DNA of 6,293 nt from Kiritimatiellia bacterium (GCA_007134175.1 SLLF01000357.1:1-6293), one strand, 5' to 3'. Counted from the first letter of the stretch, positions 1 to 5,301 are shown. Program-made: numbers and translations. Notes: generated from the sequence alone by a model not told the origin.

Positions 1-49
1 CCTGGCGGCGTTTGGGTCCGGCTGCTGTCGTTCGTGTGTCCGGCTTCAT
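1..49 (-). CDS. Possible start of a further downstream operon gene (partial, runs off left edge)
   Basis: An ATG on the minus strand at 49-47 opens a frame that stays free of stops to the window edge and reads MKPDTRTTAAGPKRRQ. It begins 23 nt after the stop of the URO-D-like gene on the same strand, the kind of spacing seen elsewhere in this run. The upstream sequence is purine-rich (GGGGGTGGGAAC directly before the ATG) but is not a clean Shine-Dalgarno site. The 16 visible residues are basic and polar, without a recognisable domain or signal peptide. Product unknown. The frame is too short to separate a real gene start from chance, so this is only a candidate fourth member of the operon. 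Confidence 0.3.
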   Translation of the reverse strand, partial: MKPDTRTTAAGPKRRQ

Positions 50-72
50 GTTCCCACCCCCATCGCAACCCA

Positions 73-1200
73 TTATCCGAACTGCGCGTCGCGCCAGGCA
101 ACCAGGTCGGTCCCTTGTGCCGGCGACTCCACTCCGTGGGCACGGATAGCCACCCCGCGCGGATCAAGGGCAGTGGCCAGCTCCTTGACCTCTACTGCAG
201 GACATTCGATGAACAAGGGGACCTGCGCCTCCTGGAGCATCTGGAACAAGGGGAGCTTGGCCAAGGCGGAGGGCGTTCCCGCTCCTGGGGTATATTGAAT
301 GGCAGTGATATCCTCATCCCGGGCCAGAATTTCGGCATGACGGGCCGCATCCGGTCCGTCCAAATGGAAGCAACAGCGACCGGCGCGTCGGGCCTGGGCC
401 TTGAGCGACGGCATACAAACCTCCTGAAAATCGCGCGGGCCGATCAGCGCGTTAAAGTCGCAAGTCGGTACGGTATACGGTCCATCCGACCAACAGGATA
501 TCCACTGCACCGGGATGGCACCTGCCGCGAGTATTTGATCATATAACTGGCTGAAGCAGCATTCCCAGACATCCACCACCCGGTCGGCAGCGGCCATCAC
601 TGCGGCCCGATACTCGAAGAGGTCCAAACAGAGTTTTTCCGGCGTGCGCAGGTTGGACAGCACATCCATTGCACCGGTCAAATCGGGCAGCCCGACCAGA
701 TAGTTGCCGCGTGCATCGGCGGCTACATACTGCACCAGTTTCGCGACGGTCCGCCAGACCGGTTGCTGCGGATCGAACACCAAGTCCGGTGGATTCTCCC
801 ATGAATCAATGATGGGATCCTGCCATGAGGTATTTTCCTCCTGCGCCAAGTGCAGTGGTGCGCCAAGAAAGGCCGCCGTGGCGACGGGCCCGATATCCAC
901 CCGGATAAACGGCAGCGCCTCTCCGAAAAAAACCGTTTCTGCCAACTGGCGGCGCCGGACTCCCAGCCAAGCTTCCGGTGCCGCGATCAGGTCGAACGCT
1001 TTATCCAGCCGGATGGTAGCCGACCGCATGACTTGCGCCATGACCAGCGGTTTCCGGTTTTCCCTTTGCCACCAAGCCTCCCACTGCTCAGCCACAGCCG
1101 GAAAGTGGCTACAGGCCGCCAGAGGCTCTTGTTTGAGCGCCGCCAGCGCTGTTTGCCAATCACCGATGCGCTCTGTGATGCCACCGCGCGGAGGCACCAT
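73..1200 (-). CDS. URO-D superfamily protein (MtaA/CmuA-like TIM barrel), not HemE
   Basis: A 375-residue protein resembling the uroporphyrinogen decarboxylase/corrinoid methyltransferase superfamily, predicted soluble and cytoplasmic. Visible marks are GLPDLTGAMDVL (170-181), a Ser-Cys-Trp-Ser-Asp-Gly stretch (235-240), HLDGPDAARH (279-288) and IQYTPGAG (301-308). The HLDGP...H plus PGAG pattern is typical of a bacterial URO-D-like subgroup often found beside sugar genes and of unproven function. True HemE carries an N-terminal PVW-MRQAGR motif that is absent here, so haem synthesis is unlikely. In the methyltransferase branch this barrel moves methyl groups between corrinoid or thiol carriers, but I see no clear His-X-Cys zinc motif and no corrinoid partner gene. 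The ATG lies 2 nt after the stop of the SDR gene, with only a weak GGGG as ribosome site, so translation is probably coupled. Substrate unknown; family assignment fairly sure, function not. Confidence 0.85.
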   Translation of the reverse strand: MVPPRGGITERIGDWQTALAALKQEPLAACSHFPAVAEQWEAWWQRENRKPLVMAQVMRSATIRLDKAFDLIAAPEAWLGVRRRQLAETVFFGEALPFIRVDIGPVATAAFLGAPLHLAQEENTSWQDPIIDSWENPPDLVFDPQQPVWRTVAKLVQYVAADARGNYLVGLPDLTGAMDVLSNLRTPEKLCLDLFEYRAAVMAAADRVVDVWECCFSQLYDQILAAGAIPVQWISCWSDGPYTVPTCDFNALIGPRDFQEVCMPSLKAQARRAGRCCFHLDGPDAARHAEILARDEDITAIQYTPGAGTPSALAKLPLFQMLQEAQVPLFIECPAVEVKELATALDPRGVAIRAHGVESPAQGTDLVAWRDAQFG

Positions 1201-1202
1201 GG

Positions 1203-2021
1203 CTATACCCCGGAATAAGCCGAGAAGCCGCCGTCGACCGGCACCACAATACCGGTAACGAATTTGGCGGCCGGCGATACCAGCCAGATCAGGGTGCCGA
1301 TCAGGTCGTCCGGTTCGCCGAACCGGCCCATCGGTGTATGATCCACAATCTGCTGGCCGCGCGGGGTCAGGTTCCCCGTCTTCTCGTCCCGTAACAGGAA
1401 CTTATTTTGCGTCGTCTCAAAGAAGCCGGGCGCAATAGCGTTGACCCGCACACTGGACGCGCCGCCTTGATTAAGGTGGACCGCCAACCACTGGGTAAAG
1501 TTATTGATCGCGGCCTTGGCGCCGGAATAGGCCAGGATGCGGGTCAAGGGCCGGAACGAGTTCATTGAGGAAATATTGATCACTACGCCCTCGTTCCGCT
1601 CCGCCATCGGCCGCCCGAATACCTGGCTCGGCAGGACCGAGCCAAGGAAGTTCAGGTCGAACACCCAGCGCAACGCGTCCGGTGGCAGATCGAAGAAGGA
1701 GAGGTCCGGCGCGGTTGTCGCCTCTTTCTTATTGCCGCCGGCACCGTTGACCAGGATTTGGGCGGGCCCAAACTGCTTGGTCACCTCGGCAGCCGCCTGC
1801 TCGATGCTCTCGCGTTCGAGCACGTTGGCCTGCACCGCGATCGCTTCGCCACCTTCCTCGCGAATGGCCGCCGCGACCTTCTCGGCGGCGTCCAGCGCCA
1901 GGTCCAGCACCGCCACGCGCGCACCGCGCGCCGCCAGGGCCTTCGCCATGGCACCGCCGATTACGCCGCCGGCACCGGTCAGCACCGCGGTCTGATCTTG
2001 CAATGAAAACAATGTATCCAT
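1203..2021 (-). CDS. SDR-family D-mannonate oxidoreductase (fructuronate reductase type)
   Basis: A 272-residue classical short-chain dehydrogenase. Visible elements are the nucleotide-binding TGAGGVIG (15-22), Asp40 at the end of the second strand (favours NAD(H) over NADP(H)), NGAG (92-95), and the catalytic tetrad Asn124, Ser152, Tyr165, Lys169 in the normal Ser-X12-Tyr-X3-Lys spacing. PG (198-199) and PVDGG (261-265) close the fold. Segments such as NGAGGN, SSMNSFRPLTR, FTQWLAVHL, APGFFETTQNKFLL and HTPMGRFGEPDDLIG match, from memory, the SDR group annotated as D-mannonate oxidoreductase (the UxuB type of Bacillus, not the unrelated E. coli UxuB). That enzyme interconverts D-fructuronate and D-mannonate in hexuronate breakdown. 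Family identity is strong; the exact substrate is inferred, and a gluconate-type dehydrogenase is the main alternative. The start at 2021 is fixed by an AAGGAG site. The frame remains open upstream to 2282, but that part lies over the end of gnd. It follows gnd by 20 nt and precedes the URO-D-like gene by 2 nt. Confidence 0.9.
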   Translation of the reverse strand: MDTLFSLQDQTAVLTGAGGVIGGAMAKALAARGARVAVLDLALDAAEKVAAAIREEGGEAIAVQANVLERESIEQAAAEVTKQFGPAQILVNGAGGNKKEATTAPDLSFFDLPPDALRWVFDLNFLGSVLPSQVFGRPMAERNEGVVINISSMNSFRPLTRILAYSGAKAAINNFTQWLAVHLNQGGASSVRVNAIAPGFFETTQNKFLLRDEKTGNLTPRGQQIVDHTPMGRFGEPDDLIGTLIWLVSPAAKFVTGIVVPVDGGFSAYSGV

Positions 2022-2028
2022 GATATTG

Positions 2029-2034
2029 CTCCTT
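2029..2034 (-). promoter_or_regulatory. Ribosome binding site of the SDR gene
   Basis: The minus strand reads AAGGAG, then 7 nt, then ATG at 2021. The site lies in the 20-nt gap after the gnd stop codon. It decides the SDR start against the upstream in-frame ATG at 2282, which would overlap gnd by about 240 nt. Confidence 0.85.
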
Positions 2035-2041
2035 GTTCGGA

Positions 2042-3493
2042 TTACGCGATGTAGGTGCTGGCCGCCGTGGTGCCGCCGCGACCGGTCCAGTTGGTGTGGA
2101 AATATTCGCCGCGCGGCTTGTCCACCCGCTCGTACGTATGCGCCCCGAAATAGTCGCGCTGCGCCTGCAACAGGTTGGCCGGCAACCGGGCCGTTCGATA
2201 CCCGTCGAAGTAAGCTAACGCCGAGCCCGTGGCCGGCATCGGAATACCCAATCGGGTCGCCGCCATCACCACCCGCCGCCAAGCCGGAGCGGCTTTGGCC
2301 ACCGCGTCACGGAAGAACGGATCGAGCAGCAGATTGACCAAGTCTGGATTCTTGTCGAACGCCGCCTTGATGTCGCCGAGAAAGACGGAGCGGATGATGC
2401 AGCCACCGCGCCACATCAAGGCGATCCCGCCGTAGTTGAGATTCCAGTTGTGTTGTGCCGCCGCCGCCCGCATCAACTGGTAGCCCTGCGCATACGAAAC
2501 GATCTTCGATGCATACAGCGCCTGGCGCAGATCATTCAGCAGGGCGGCCCGGTCACCGTCGAATTTCGTTTCCGGCGCGCTCAATTCCTTGGCAGCCGCT
2601 TCGCGCTCATCCTTCAGCGCCGAGAGGAAACGGGCGAAAACGGCTTCACCGATCAGTGTCAACGGCTGACCGACATCCAACGCTGCGATGGCGGTCCATT
2701 TGCCGGTCCCCTTCTGGCCGGCGGTATCGAGGATCAAGTCGACCGTCGCGGCACCTTCCTCGTCGCGGTATCCCAGAATATCGCGGGTGATTTCGATCAG
2801 GTAGGAGTTGAGCTCGCCTTCCTGCCATTCGGCAAAGGTGGCGTGCATTTCCTCGTTGGACATGCCGAGCCCGTCTTTCATCATCTGGTAGGTCTCGGCA
2901 ATCATCTGCATATCGCCGTATTCAATACCGTTATGGACCATCTTCACAAAGTGGCCGGCACCGTTTTCCCCTACCCAGTCACAGCAGGGCTCGCCGGCAT
3001 CGGTCTGGGCACAGACTTTCTGGAAGATACCCTTCACATGCGGCCAGGCGTCCGGGGAACCACCGGGCATCATCGATGGGCCCAGCAACGCACCTTCCTC
3101 GCCACCGGAAACGCCGGTGCCGATATAGAGCAACTTTTTGCTCTCAACATATTCCGTGCGCCGGATCGTGTCGGGGAAATGGGAATTGCCGCCGTCGATC
3201 AGAATATCGCCCGGCTCCAGTAACGGAATCAGTTGATCGATCAGTGCGTCCACCGCACCGCCGGCCTTGACCAGCATCATGATCTTACGCGGCCGCTCCA
3301 ACGAGGCAACCAGCTCCTCGAGGGAATGGAATCCCTTGATGTTCTTGCCCTTGGCCCGACCGTTGACAAAGTCATCGACCTTCTGGGTGGTACGGTTGTA
3401 GCAAGAGACTGTGTAGCCCTTACTCTCCATGTTTAAAATCAGGTTCTCCCCCATCACAGCCAACCCAATCAAGCCCATATCCGATTTCGACAT
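2042..3493 (-). CDS. gnd: 6-phosphogluconate dehydrogenase, decarboxylating
   Basis: A 483-residue cytoplasmic enzyme of the oxidative pentose phosphate pathway: 6-phosphogluconate + NADP+ gives ribulose 5-phosphate + CO2 + NADPH. The N-terminal Rossmann domain carries GLIGLAVMGENL (7-18) and Asn-Arg-Thr (33-35), where the Arg normally holds the NADP 2'-phosphate. Then come LIDGGNSHFPDT (98-109) and GTGVSGGEEGA (125-135). The catalytic stretch GAGHFVKMVHNGIEYGD (178-194) contains the general base Lys184 and the acid Glu191. DTAGQKGTGKWT and the C-terminal RDYFGAHTYER (446-456) supply Arg446 and His452, which in known structures reach into the partner subunit. Length is that of the long, dimeric family form, and nothing is missing. 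An AAGGAG site fixes the start at 3493; an in-frame ATG 25 codons upstream would begin inside the regulatory region. First gene of the minus-strand run with the SDR and URO-D-like genes. No zwf or pgl lies alongside, which suggests a role in sugar-acid use rather than, or in addition to, the housekeeping pathway. Confidence 0.97.
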   Translation of the reverse strand: MSKSDMGLIGLAVMGENLILNMESKGYTVSCYNRTTQKVDDFVNGRAKGKNIKGFHSLEELVASLERPRKIMMLVKAGGAVDALIDQLIPLLEPGDILIDGGNSHFPDTIRRTEYVESKKLLYIGTGVSGGEEGALLGPSMMPGGSPDAWPHVKGIFQKVCAQTDAGEPCCDWVGENGAGHFVKMVHNGIEYGDMQMIAETYQMMKDGLGMSNEEMHATFAEWQEGELNSYLIEITRDILGYRDEEGAATVDLILDTAGQKGTGKWTAIAALDVGQPLTLIGEAVFARFLSALKDEREAAAKELSAPETKFDGDRAALLNDLRQALYASKIVSYAQGYQLMRAAAAQHNWNLNYGGIALMWRGGCIIRSVFLGDIKAAFDKNPDLVNLLLDPFFRDAVAKAAPAWRRVVMAATRLGIPMPATGSALAYFDGYRTARLPANLLQAQRDYFGAHTYERVDKPRGEYFHTNWTGRGGTTAASTYIA

Positions 3494-3500
3494 CTGCCAA

Positions 3501-3506
3501 CTCCTT
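3501..3506 (-). promoter_or_regulatory. Ribosome binding site of gnd
   Basis: The minus strand reads AAGGAG followed by 7 nt and the ATG at 3493, the same hexamer and spacing as for the SDR gene. It places the gnd start at MSKSDMGLIG and rules out the in-frame ATG at 3568. Confidence 0.85.
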
Positions 3507-3576
3507 CTTATTACTGCATTACGGTTCACGGCCACCGGATTGAGGGGCCACACATCTGGTGCGGCCAACCGGCCAA

Positions 3577-3598
3577 GCCATCGGTTTCAAACGATGGC
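3577..3598. promoter_or_regulatory. Palindrome, probable operator site 1 (gnd-proximal)
   Basis: A perfect 7+7 inverted repeat, GCCATCG-N8-CGATGGC. Its right part contains TCAAACGAT (3587-3595), which recurs in inverse orientation in the palindrome at 3633-3646. It would cover the expected transcription start of the proposed gnd promoter, a classical repressor position. The binding protein is unknown and no regulator gene is identifiable in the window. A hairpin in the gnd leader RNA is the alternative reading. Confidence 0.5.
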
Positions 3599-3604
3599 AC
3601 CGAG

Positions 3605-3631
3605 GCTATAGCCGACCGGCCTGGAGGTCAA
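3605..3631 (-). promoter_or_regulatory. Candidate sigma-70-type promoter of the gnd operon
   Basis: On the minus strand TTGACC (3631-3626) is followed after 15 nt by TATAGC (3610-3605). The -35 matches consensus at five of six positions and the -10 at four. The spacer is shorter than the preferred 17 nt, so strength or exact identity is uncertain. The -10 lies inside a 10-bp palindrome GGCTATAGCC (3604-3613). Transcription would begin near 3598, giving a leader of about 105 nt before gnd. The two operator-like palindromes lie one on each side. Confidence 0.35.
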
Positions 3632-3632
3632 G

Positions 3633-3646
3633 CTCAATCGTTTGAG
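3633..3646. promoter_or_regulatory. Palindrome, probable operator site 2
   Basis: CTCAA-TCGT-TTGAG is a perfect 5+5 inverted repeat containing ATCGTTTGA (3637-3645), the exact reverse complement of the 9-mer in site 1. It sits immediately upstream of the proposed gnd -35 box. Site centres are 52 bp apart, close to five helical turns, so one protein could occupy both on the same DNA face. It may also act on the divergent larA-like gene. Confidence 0.45.
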
Positions 3647-3665
3647 ATAACGGTTTTGATAAATT

Positions 3666-3681
3666 CGGCTTGCTCAAGCCG
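3666..3681 (+). promoter_or_regulatory. Hairpin in the leader of the larA-like gene
   Basis: CGGCTT-GCTC-AAGCCG forms a perfect 6-bp stem with a 4-nt loop. It ends 3 nt before the AGGAGG at 3685-3690, so if transcribed it could limit ribosome access to that site. There is no T-tract after it, so it is not a terminator. Confidence 0.3.
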
Positions 3682-3696
3682 GGCAGGAGGAATAAC

Positions 3697-3744
3697 GTGG
3701 GGGGCGTGAAACAACCGCAGTCCTTAGCGGGGGATCGATTATGA
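3697..3744 (+). CDS. Possible 15-codon leader peptide upstream of the larA-like gene
   Basis: AGGAGG at 3685-3690 stands 6 nt before a GTG, an excellent ribosome-site geometry, opening the frame MGGVKQPQSLAGDRL. Its TGA (3742-3744) overlaps the ATG at 3741 as ATGA. No family resemblance. The strong SD is the main reason to list it; chance is quite possible because the region is purine-rich. Confidence 0.25.
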   Translation: MGGVKQPQSLAGDRL

Positions 3745-3776
3745 TTACGATTATGAAAGTTGAGGAGGAGCAATGA
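3741..3776 (+). CDS. Possible second mini-ORF overlapping the larA-like start
   Basis: The frame MITIMKVEEEQ is 11 codons long. It starts inside the stop of the preceding mini-ORF and its TGA (3774-3776) overlaps the larA-like ATG (3773-3775), again as ATGA. Its three GAG codons are the Shine-Dalgarno region of the larA-like gene. An arrangement like this could couple translation stepwise, but the short length gives little statistical weight. Confidence 0.2.
   Translation: MITIMKVEEEQ
3762..3770 (+). promoter_or_regulatory. Ribosome binding site of the larA-like gene
   Basis: GAGGAGGAG lies just before the ATG at 3773, with AGGAGG at 3763-3768 (4-nt spacing). It favours this start over the internal ATG at 3803, which has no SD sequence before it. 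Confidence 0.75.
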
Positions 3777-5053
3777 GAGGCCAAGGTTTTACGGATCGAC
3801 TCATGACCGAAGCAGAAGCGCAGGCAATCATCGCGGAGGCGCTGGAGACCGAGGCGCTGGATGGCAAACGGCTGCTGGTGGTGATTCCGGACCATACCCG
3901 GACTTGCCCGCTGGGCATGGTGTTCCGCCAGCTTTATGCCACGGTGGCGGATCGGGTAGCGACGCTCGACTTCATGATAGCGCTTGGTACCCATCCGCCC
4001 ATGACAGATGAACAAATCTACCAGCGGGTGGAAATTACGGCTGAAGAGCATGCACAGCTTTTCCCCAAGGCGCGTTTTTTCAACCACGCCTGGGATGATC
4101 CGGATCAATTGCTGGAGGTGGGTTCCCTGACGCGGGCGGAAATCGGCGAGTTGACCGATGGGCTGTTCGAAATGGATATCCGGGTGACGTGCAATCGCCG
4201 GGTGACAGACTACGACCAGTTGTTGATTGTCGGGCCGGTCTTCCCCCATGAGGTCGTCGGCTTTTCCGGTGGGAATAAATACCTCTTCCCCGGTATTTCC
4301 GGGCCGGAAGTGTTGAATTTCTTCCATTGGCTGGGTGCCGTGATCACCAACCCCCGCATCATCGGCAACAAGTGGACACCCGTCCGCAAAGTGATCGACC
4401 GCTCTGCTGCCCTGTTGCCGGTTGAACGTCGCGCCTTTTGCATGGTGGTGAAGGGCGATGGATTGGCGGGCCTCTACCACGGCACGCCGGAGGAGGCTTG
4501 GTCGGCAGCTGCGGATTTATCCAACGAACTGCATGTAGAATACCGGGAAAAACCCTTCCGAGAGGTTCTCTCCTGTGCCCCCCTCATGTATGACGAGCTC
4601 TGGACCGGCGCCAAGTGCATGTACAAGCTCGAGCCGGTGCTGGCGGATGGGGCGGACCTGATTATCTATGCCCCCCACATCAAGGAGGTGTCTATCGCCC
4701 ACGGGCGGATCATTGAGGAACTCGGCTACCACACCGCCGCTTATTTCCTGGCGCAGTGGGACCGGTTCAAGGATTATCCATGGGGCGTGCTGGCCCACTC
4801 CACGCATGTCAAGGGCATCGGCCGCTACCAAGACGGCGTCGAATACCCACGGGTCAACGTCATGCTGGCCACCGGCATTCCCGAAGCGGTGTGTCGCCGC
4901 ATTAATCTCGGCTACCGAGATCCGCGCACCATTGACCGCGAAGCCTTCATGGGGCGCGAAGAGGAAGGGGTCTTGTGCGTGCCGAAGGCGGGCGAGATCC
5001 TCTACCGCTGGCGGCACGCCCCGCCCGAACTCGGCGGCCCGGCGAAAACGTGA
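3773..5053 (+). CDS. LarA-like nickel-pincer racemase/epimerase family protein
   Basis: A 426-residue cytoplasmic protein of the lactate racemase (LarA/DUF2088) superfamily, which interconverts C2 stereoisomers of 2-hydroxy acids by hydride transfer using a covalently bound nickel-pincer nucleotide. The N-terminal domain shows DHTR (40-43) and LGTHPPMT (71-78), whose His74 matches the catalytic His108 of Lactobacillus plantarum LarA. PHEVVGFSGGNK (158-169) supplies His159 and the cofactor-bearing Lys169, and His185 follows. The His159/Lys169/His185 spacing equals that of LarA His174/Lys184/His200. The C-terminal half has MYDELWTGAKCMYKLEP (272-288) and ADGADLIIYAPH (291-302), typical of a LarA-homologue subgroup whose substrate is not, to my knowledge, settled. 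Full length, with no membrane segment or signal peptide. It stands alone and divergent from gnd-SDR; larB, larC and larE, needed to make the cofactor, are not in the window. Context suggests a sugar acid such as mannonate/gluconate rather than lactate, which is an inference. I found no convincing sigma-70 promoter for it. Confidence 0.9.
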   Translation: MRGQGFTDRLMTEAEAQAIIAEALETEALDGKRLLVVIPDHTRTCPLGMVFRQLYATVADRVATLDFMIALGTHPPMTDEQIYQRVEITAEEHAQLFPKARFFNHAWDDPDQLLEVGSLTRAEIGELTDGLFEMDIRVTCNRRVTDYDQLLIVGPVFPHEVVGFSGGNKYLFPGISGPEVLNFFHWLGAVITNPRIIGNKWTPVRKVIDRSAALLPVERRAFCMVVKGDGLAGLYHGTPEEAWSAAADLSNELHVEYREKPFREVLSCAPLMYDELWTGAKCMYKLEPVLADGADLIIYAPHIKEVSIAHGRIIEELGYHTAAYFLAQWDRFKDYPWGVLAHSTHVKGIGRYQDGVEYPRVNVMLATGIPEAVCRRINLGYRDPRTIDREAFMGREEEGVLCVPKAGEILYRWRHAPPELGGPAKT

Positions 5054-5078
5054 AGACGCCGCCGAAGGCTGTTTAAAC

Positions 5079-5096
5079 CACGGAAAGCACGGAGGT
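5079..5096 (+). repeat. Short tandem repeat, two 9-nt CACGGA units
   Basis: CACGGAAAG is followed directly by CACGGAGGT, preceded by TTTAAAC. Similar (A)CCACGGA-type periodic tracts occur between genes in many environmental bacterial genomes (from memory). A related AAACCACG recurs at 5196-5203, on the other side of the hairpins. Confidence 0.4.
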
Positions 5097-5138
5097 ATGG
5101 GCTTGGCGCTTTATAGGGCGGTTTTGAGGAGAACGGTA

Positions 5139-5159
5139 GCCGCGCACGGTGAGCGCGGC
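5139..5159. repeat. GC-rich hairpin 1, REP-like
   Basis: GCCGCGC-N7-GCGCGGC, a perfect 7-bp stem. It is followed 9 nt later by a second hairpin with a near-identical stem sequence. No T-tract on either strand, so a simple intrinsic terminator is unlikely. Confidence 0.45.
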
Positions 5160-5168
5160 CCTTTACGT

Positions 5169-5187
5169 GCGCGGTCATCGCCCGCGC
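5169..5187. repeat. GC-rich hairpin 2, REP-like
   Basis: GCGCGG-N7-CCGCGC, a perfect 6-bp stem. With hairpin 1 it is enclosed by GTAG (5136-5139) and CTAC (5188-5191), which could close a three-way junction around both. Confidence 0.4.
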
Positions 5188-5281
5188 CTACAGTCAAACC
5201 ACGACGGTAAGATTTCTTTGAATGTCCACCGAGCTAGCGCTAGGTGTTCCCAGGGGTGTTGGTTGGTCTGCTGCCTGGGCA

Positions 5282-5301
5282 ACCCGAGCGCCAGCTCGGG
5301 T
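5282..5301 (+). terminator. Hairpin, weak terminator candidate for the larA-like gene
   Basis: ACCCGAGC-GCCA-GCTCGGGT is a perfect 8-bp stem with a 4-nt loop, the most stable-looking hairpin in the interval. On the plus strand it is followed by CTTTCAG, a poor T-tract; on the minus strand by TTGCCC. It could end the larA-like transcript inefficiently, act as a bidirectional stabilising hairpin, or be a dispersed palindrome. Confidence 0.3.

Noticed and set aside
34..546. A 170-codon plus-strand open frame at the left edge.
   Set aside because: Antisense to the conserved C-terminal half of the URO-D-like gene, with no ribosome site and no recognisable motif.
73..1200. HemE (uroporphyrinogen decarboxylase of haem synthesis).
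   Set aside because: The HemE N-terminal Arg-rich signature is missing and the context is sugar acid metabolism, so only superfamily membership is supported.
2022..2282. An 87-codon in-frame N-terminal extension of the SDR gene starting at 2282.
   Set aside because: It lies over the conserved C-terminus of gnd in another frame, has no SDR similarity, and an AAGGAG site marks the start at 2021.
2450..3223. A 257-codon plus-strand open frame opposite gnd.
   Set aside because: It is the antisense of a fully conserved gnd; its composition is that of a mirror frame and no family is recognisable.
3494..3568. A 25-codon N-terminal extension of gnd from the ATG at 3568.
   Set aside because: Gnd proteins begin just before the Rossmann glycine motif; the AAGGAG site at 3501-3506 fits the start at 3493.
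3642..3663. TTGAGA with GATAAA as a plus-strand promoter for the larA-like gene.
   Set aside because: The gap between the hexamers is only 10 nt, and no -35-like hexamer stands 16-18 nt before GATAAA.
3674..4480. A 268-codon minus-strand open frame opposite the larA-like gene.
   Set aside because: Antisense shadow of a conserved enzyme, running across the divergent regulatory region; no protein family resemblance.
5072..5301. An integron attC site or CRISPR-like repeat.
   Set aside because: No paired RYYYAAC/GTTRRRY core sites and no regularly spaced direct repeats; only hairpins and a two-unit tandem repeat.
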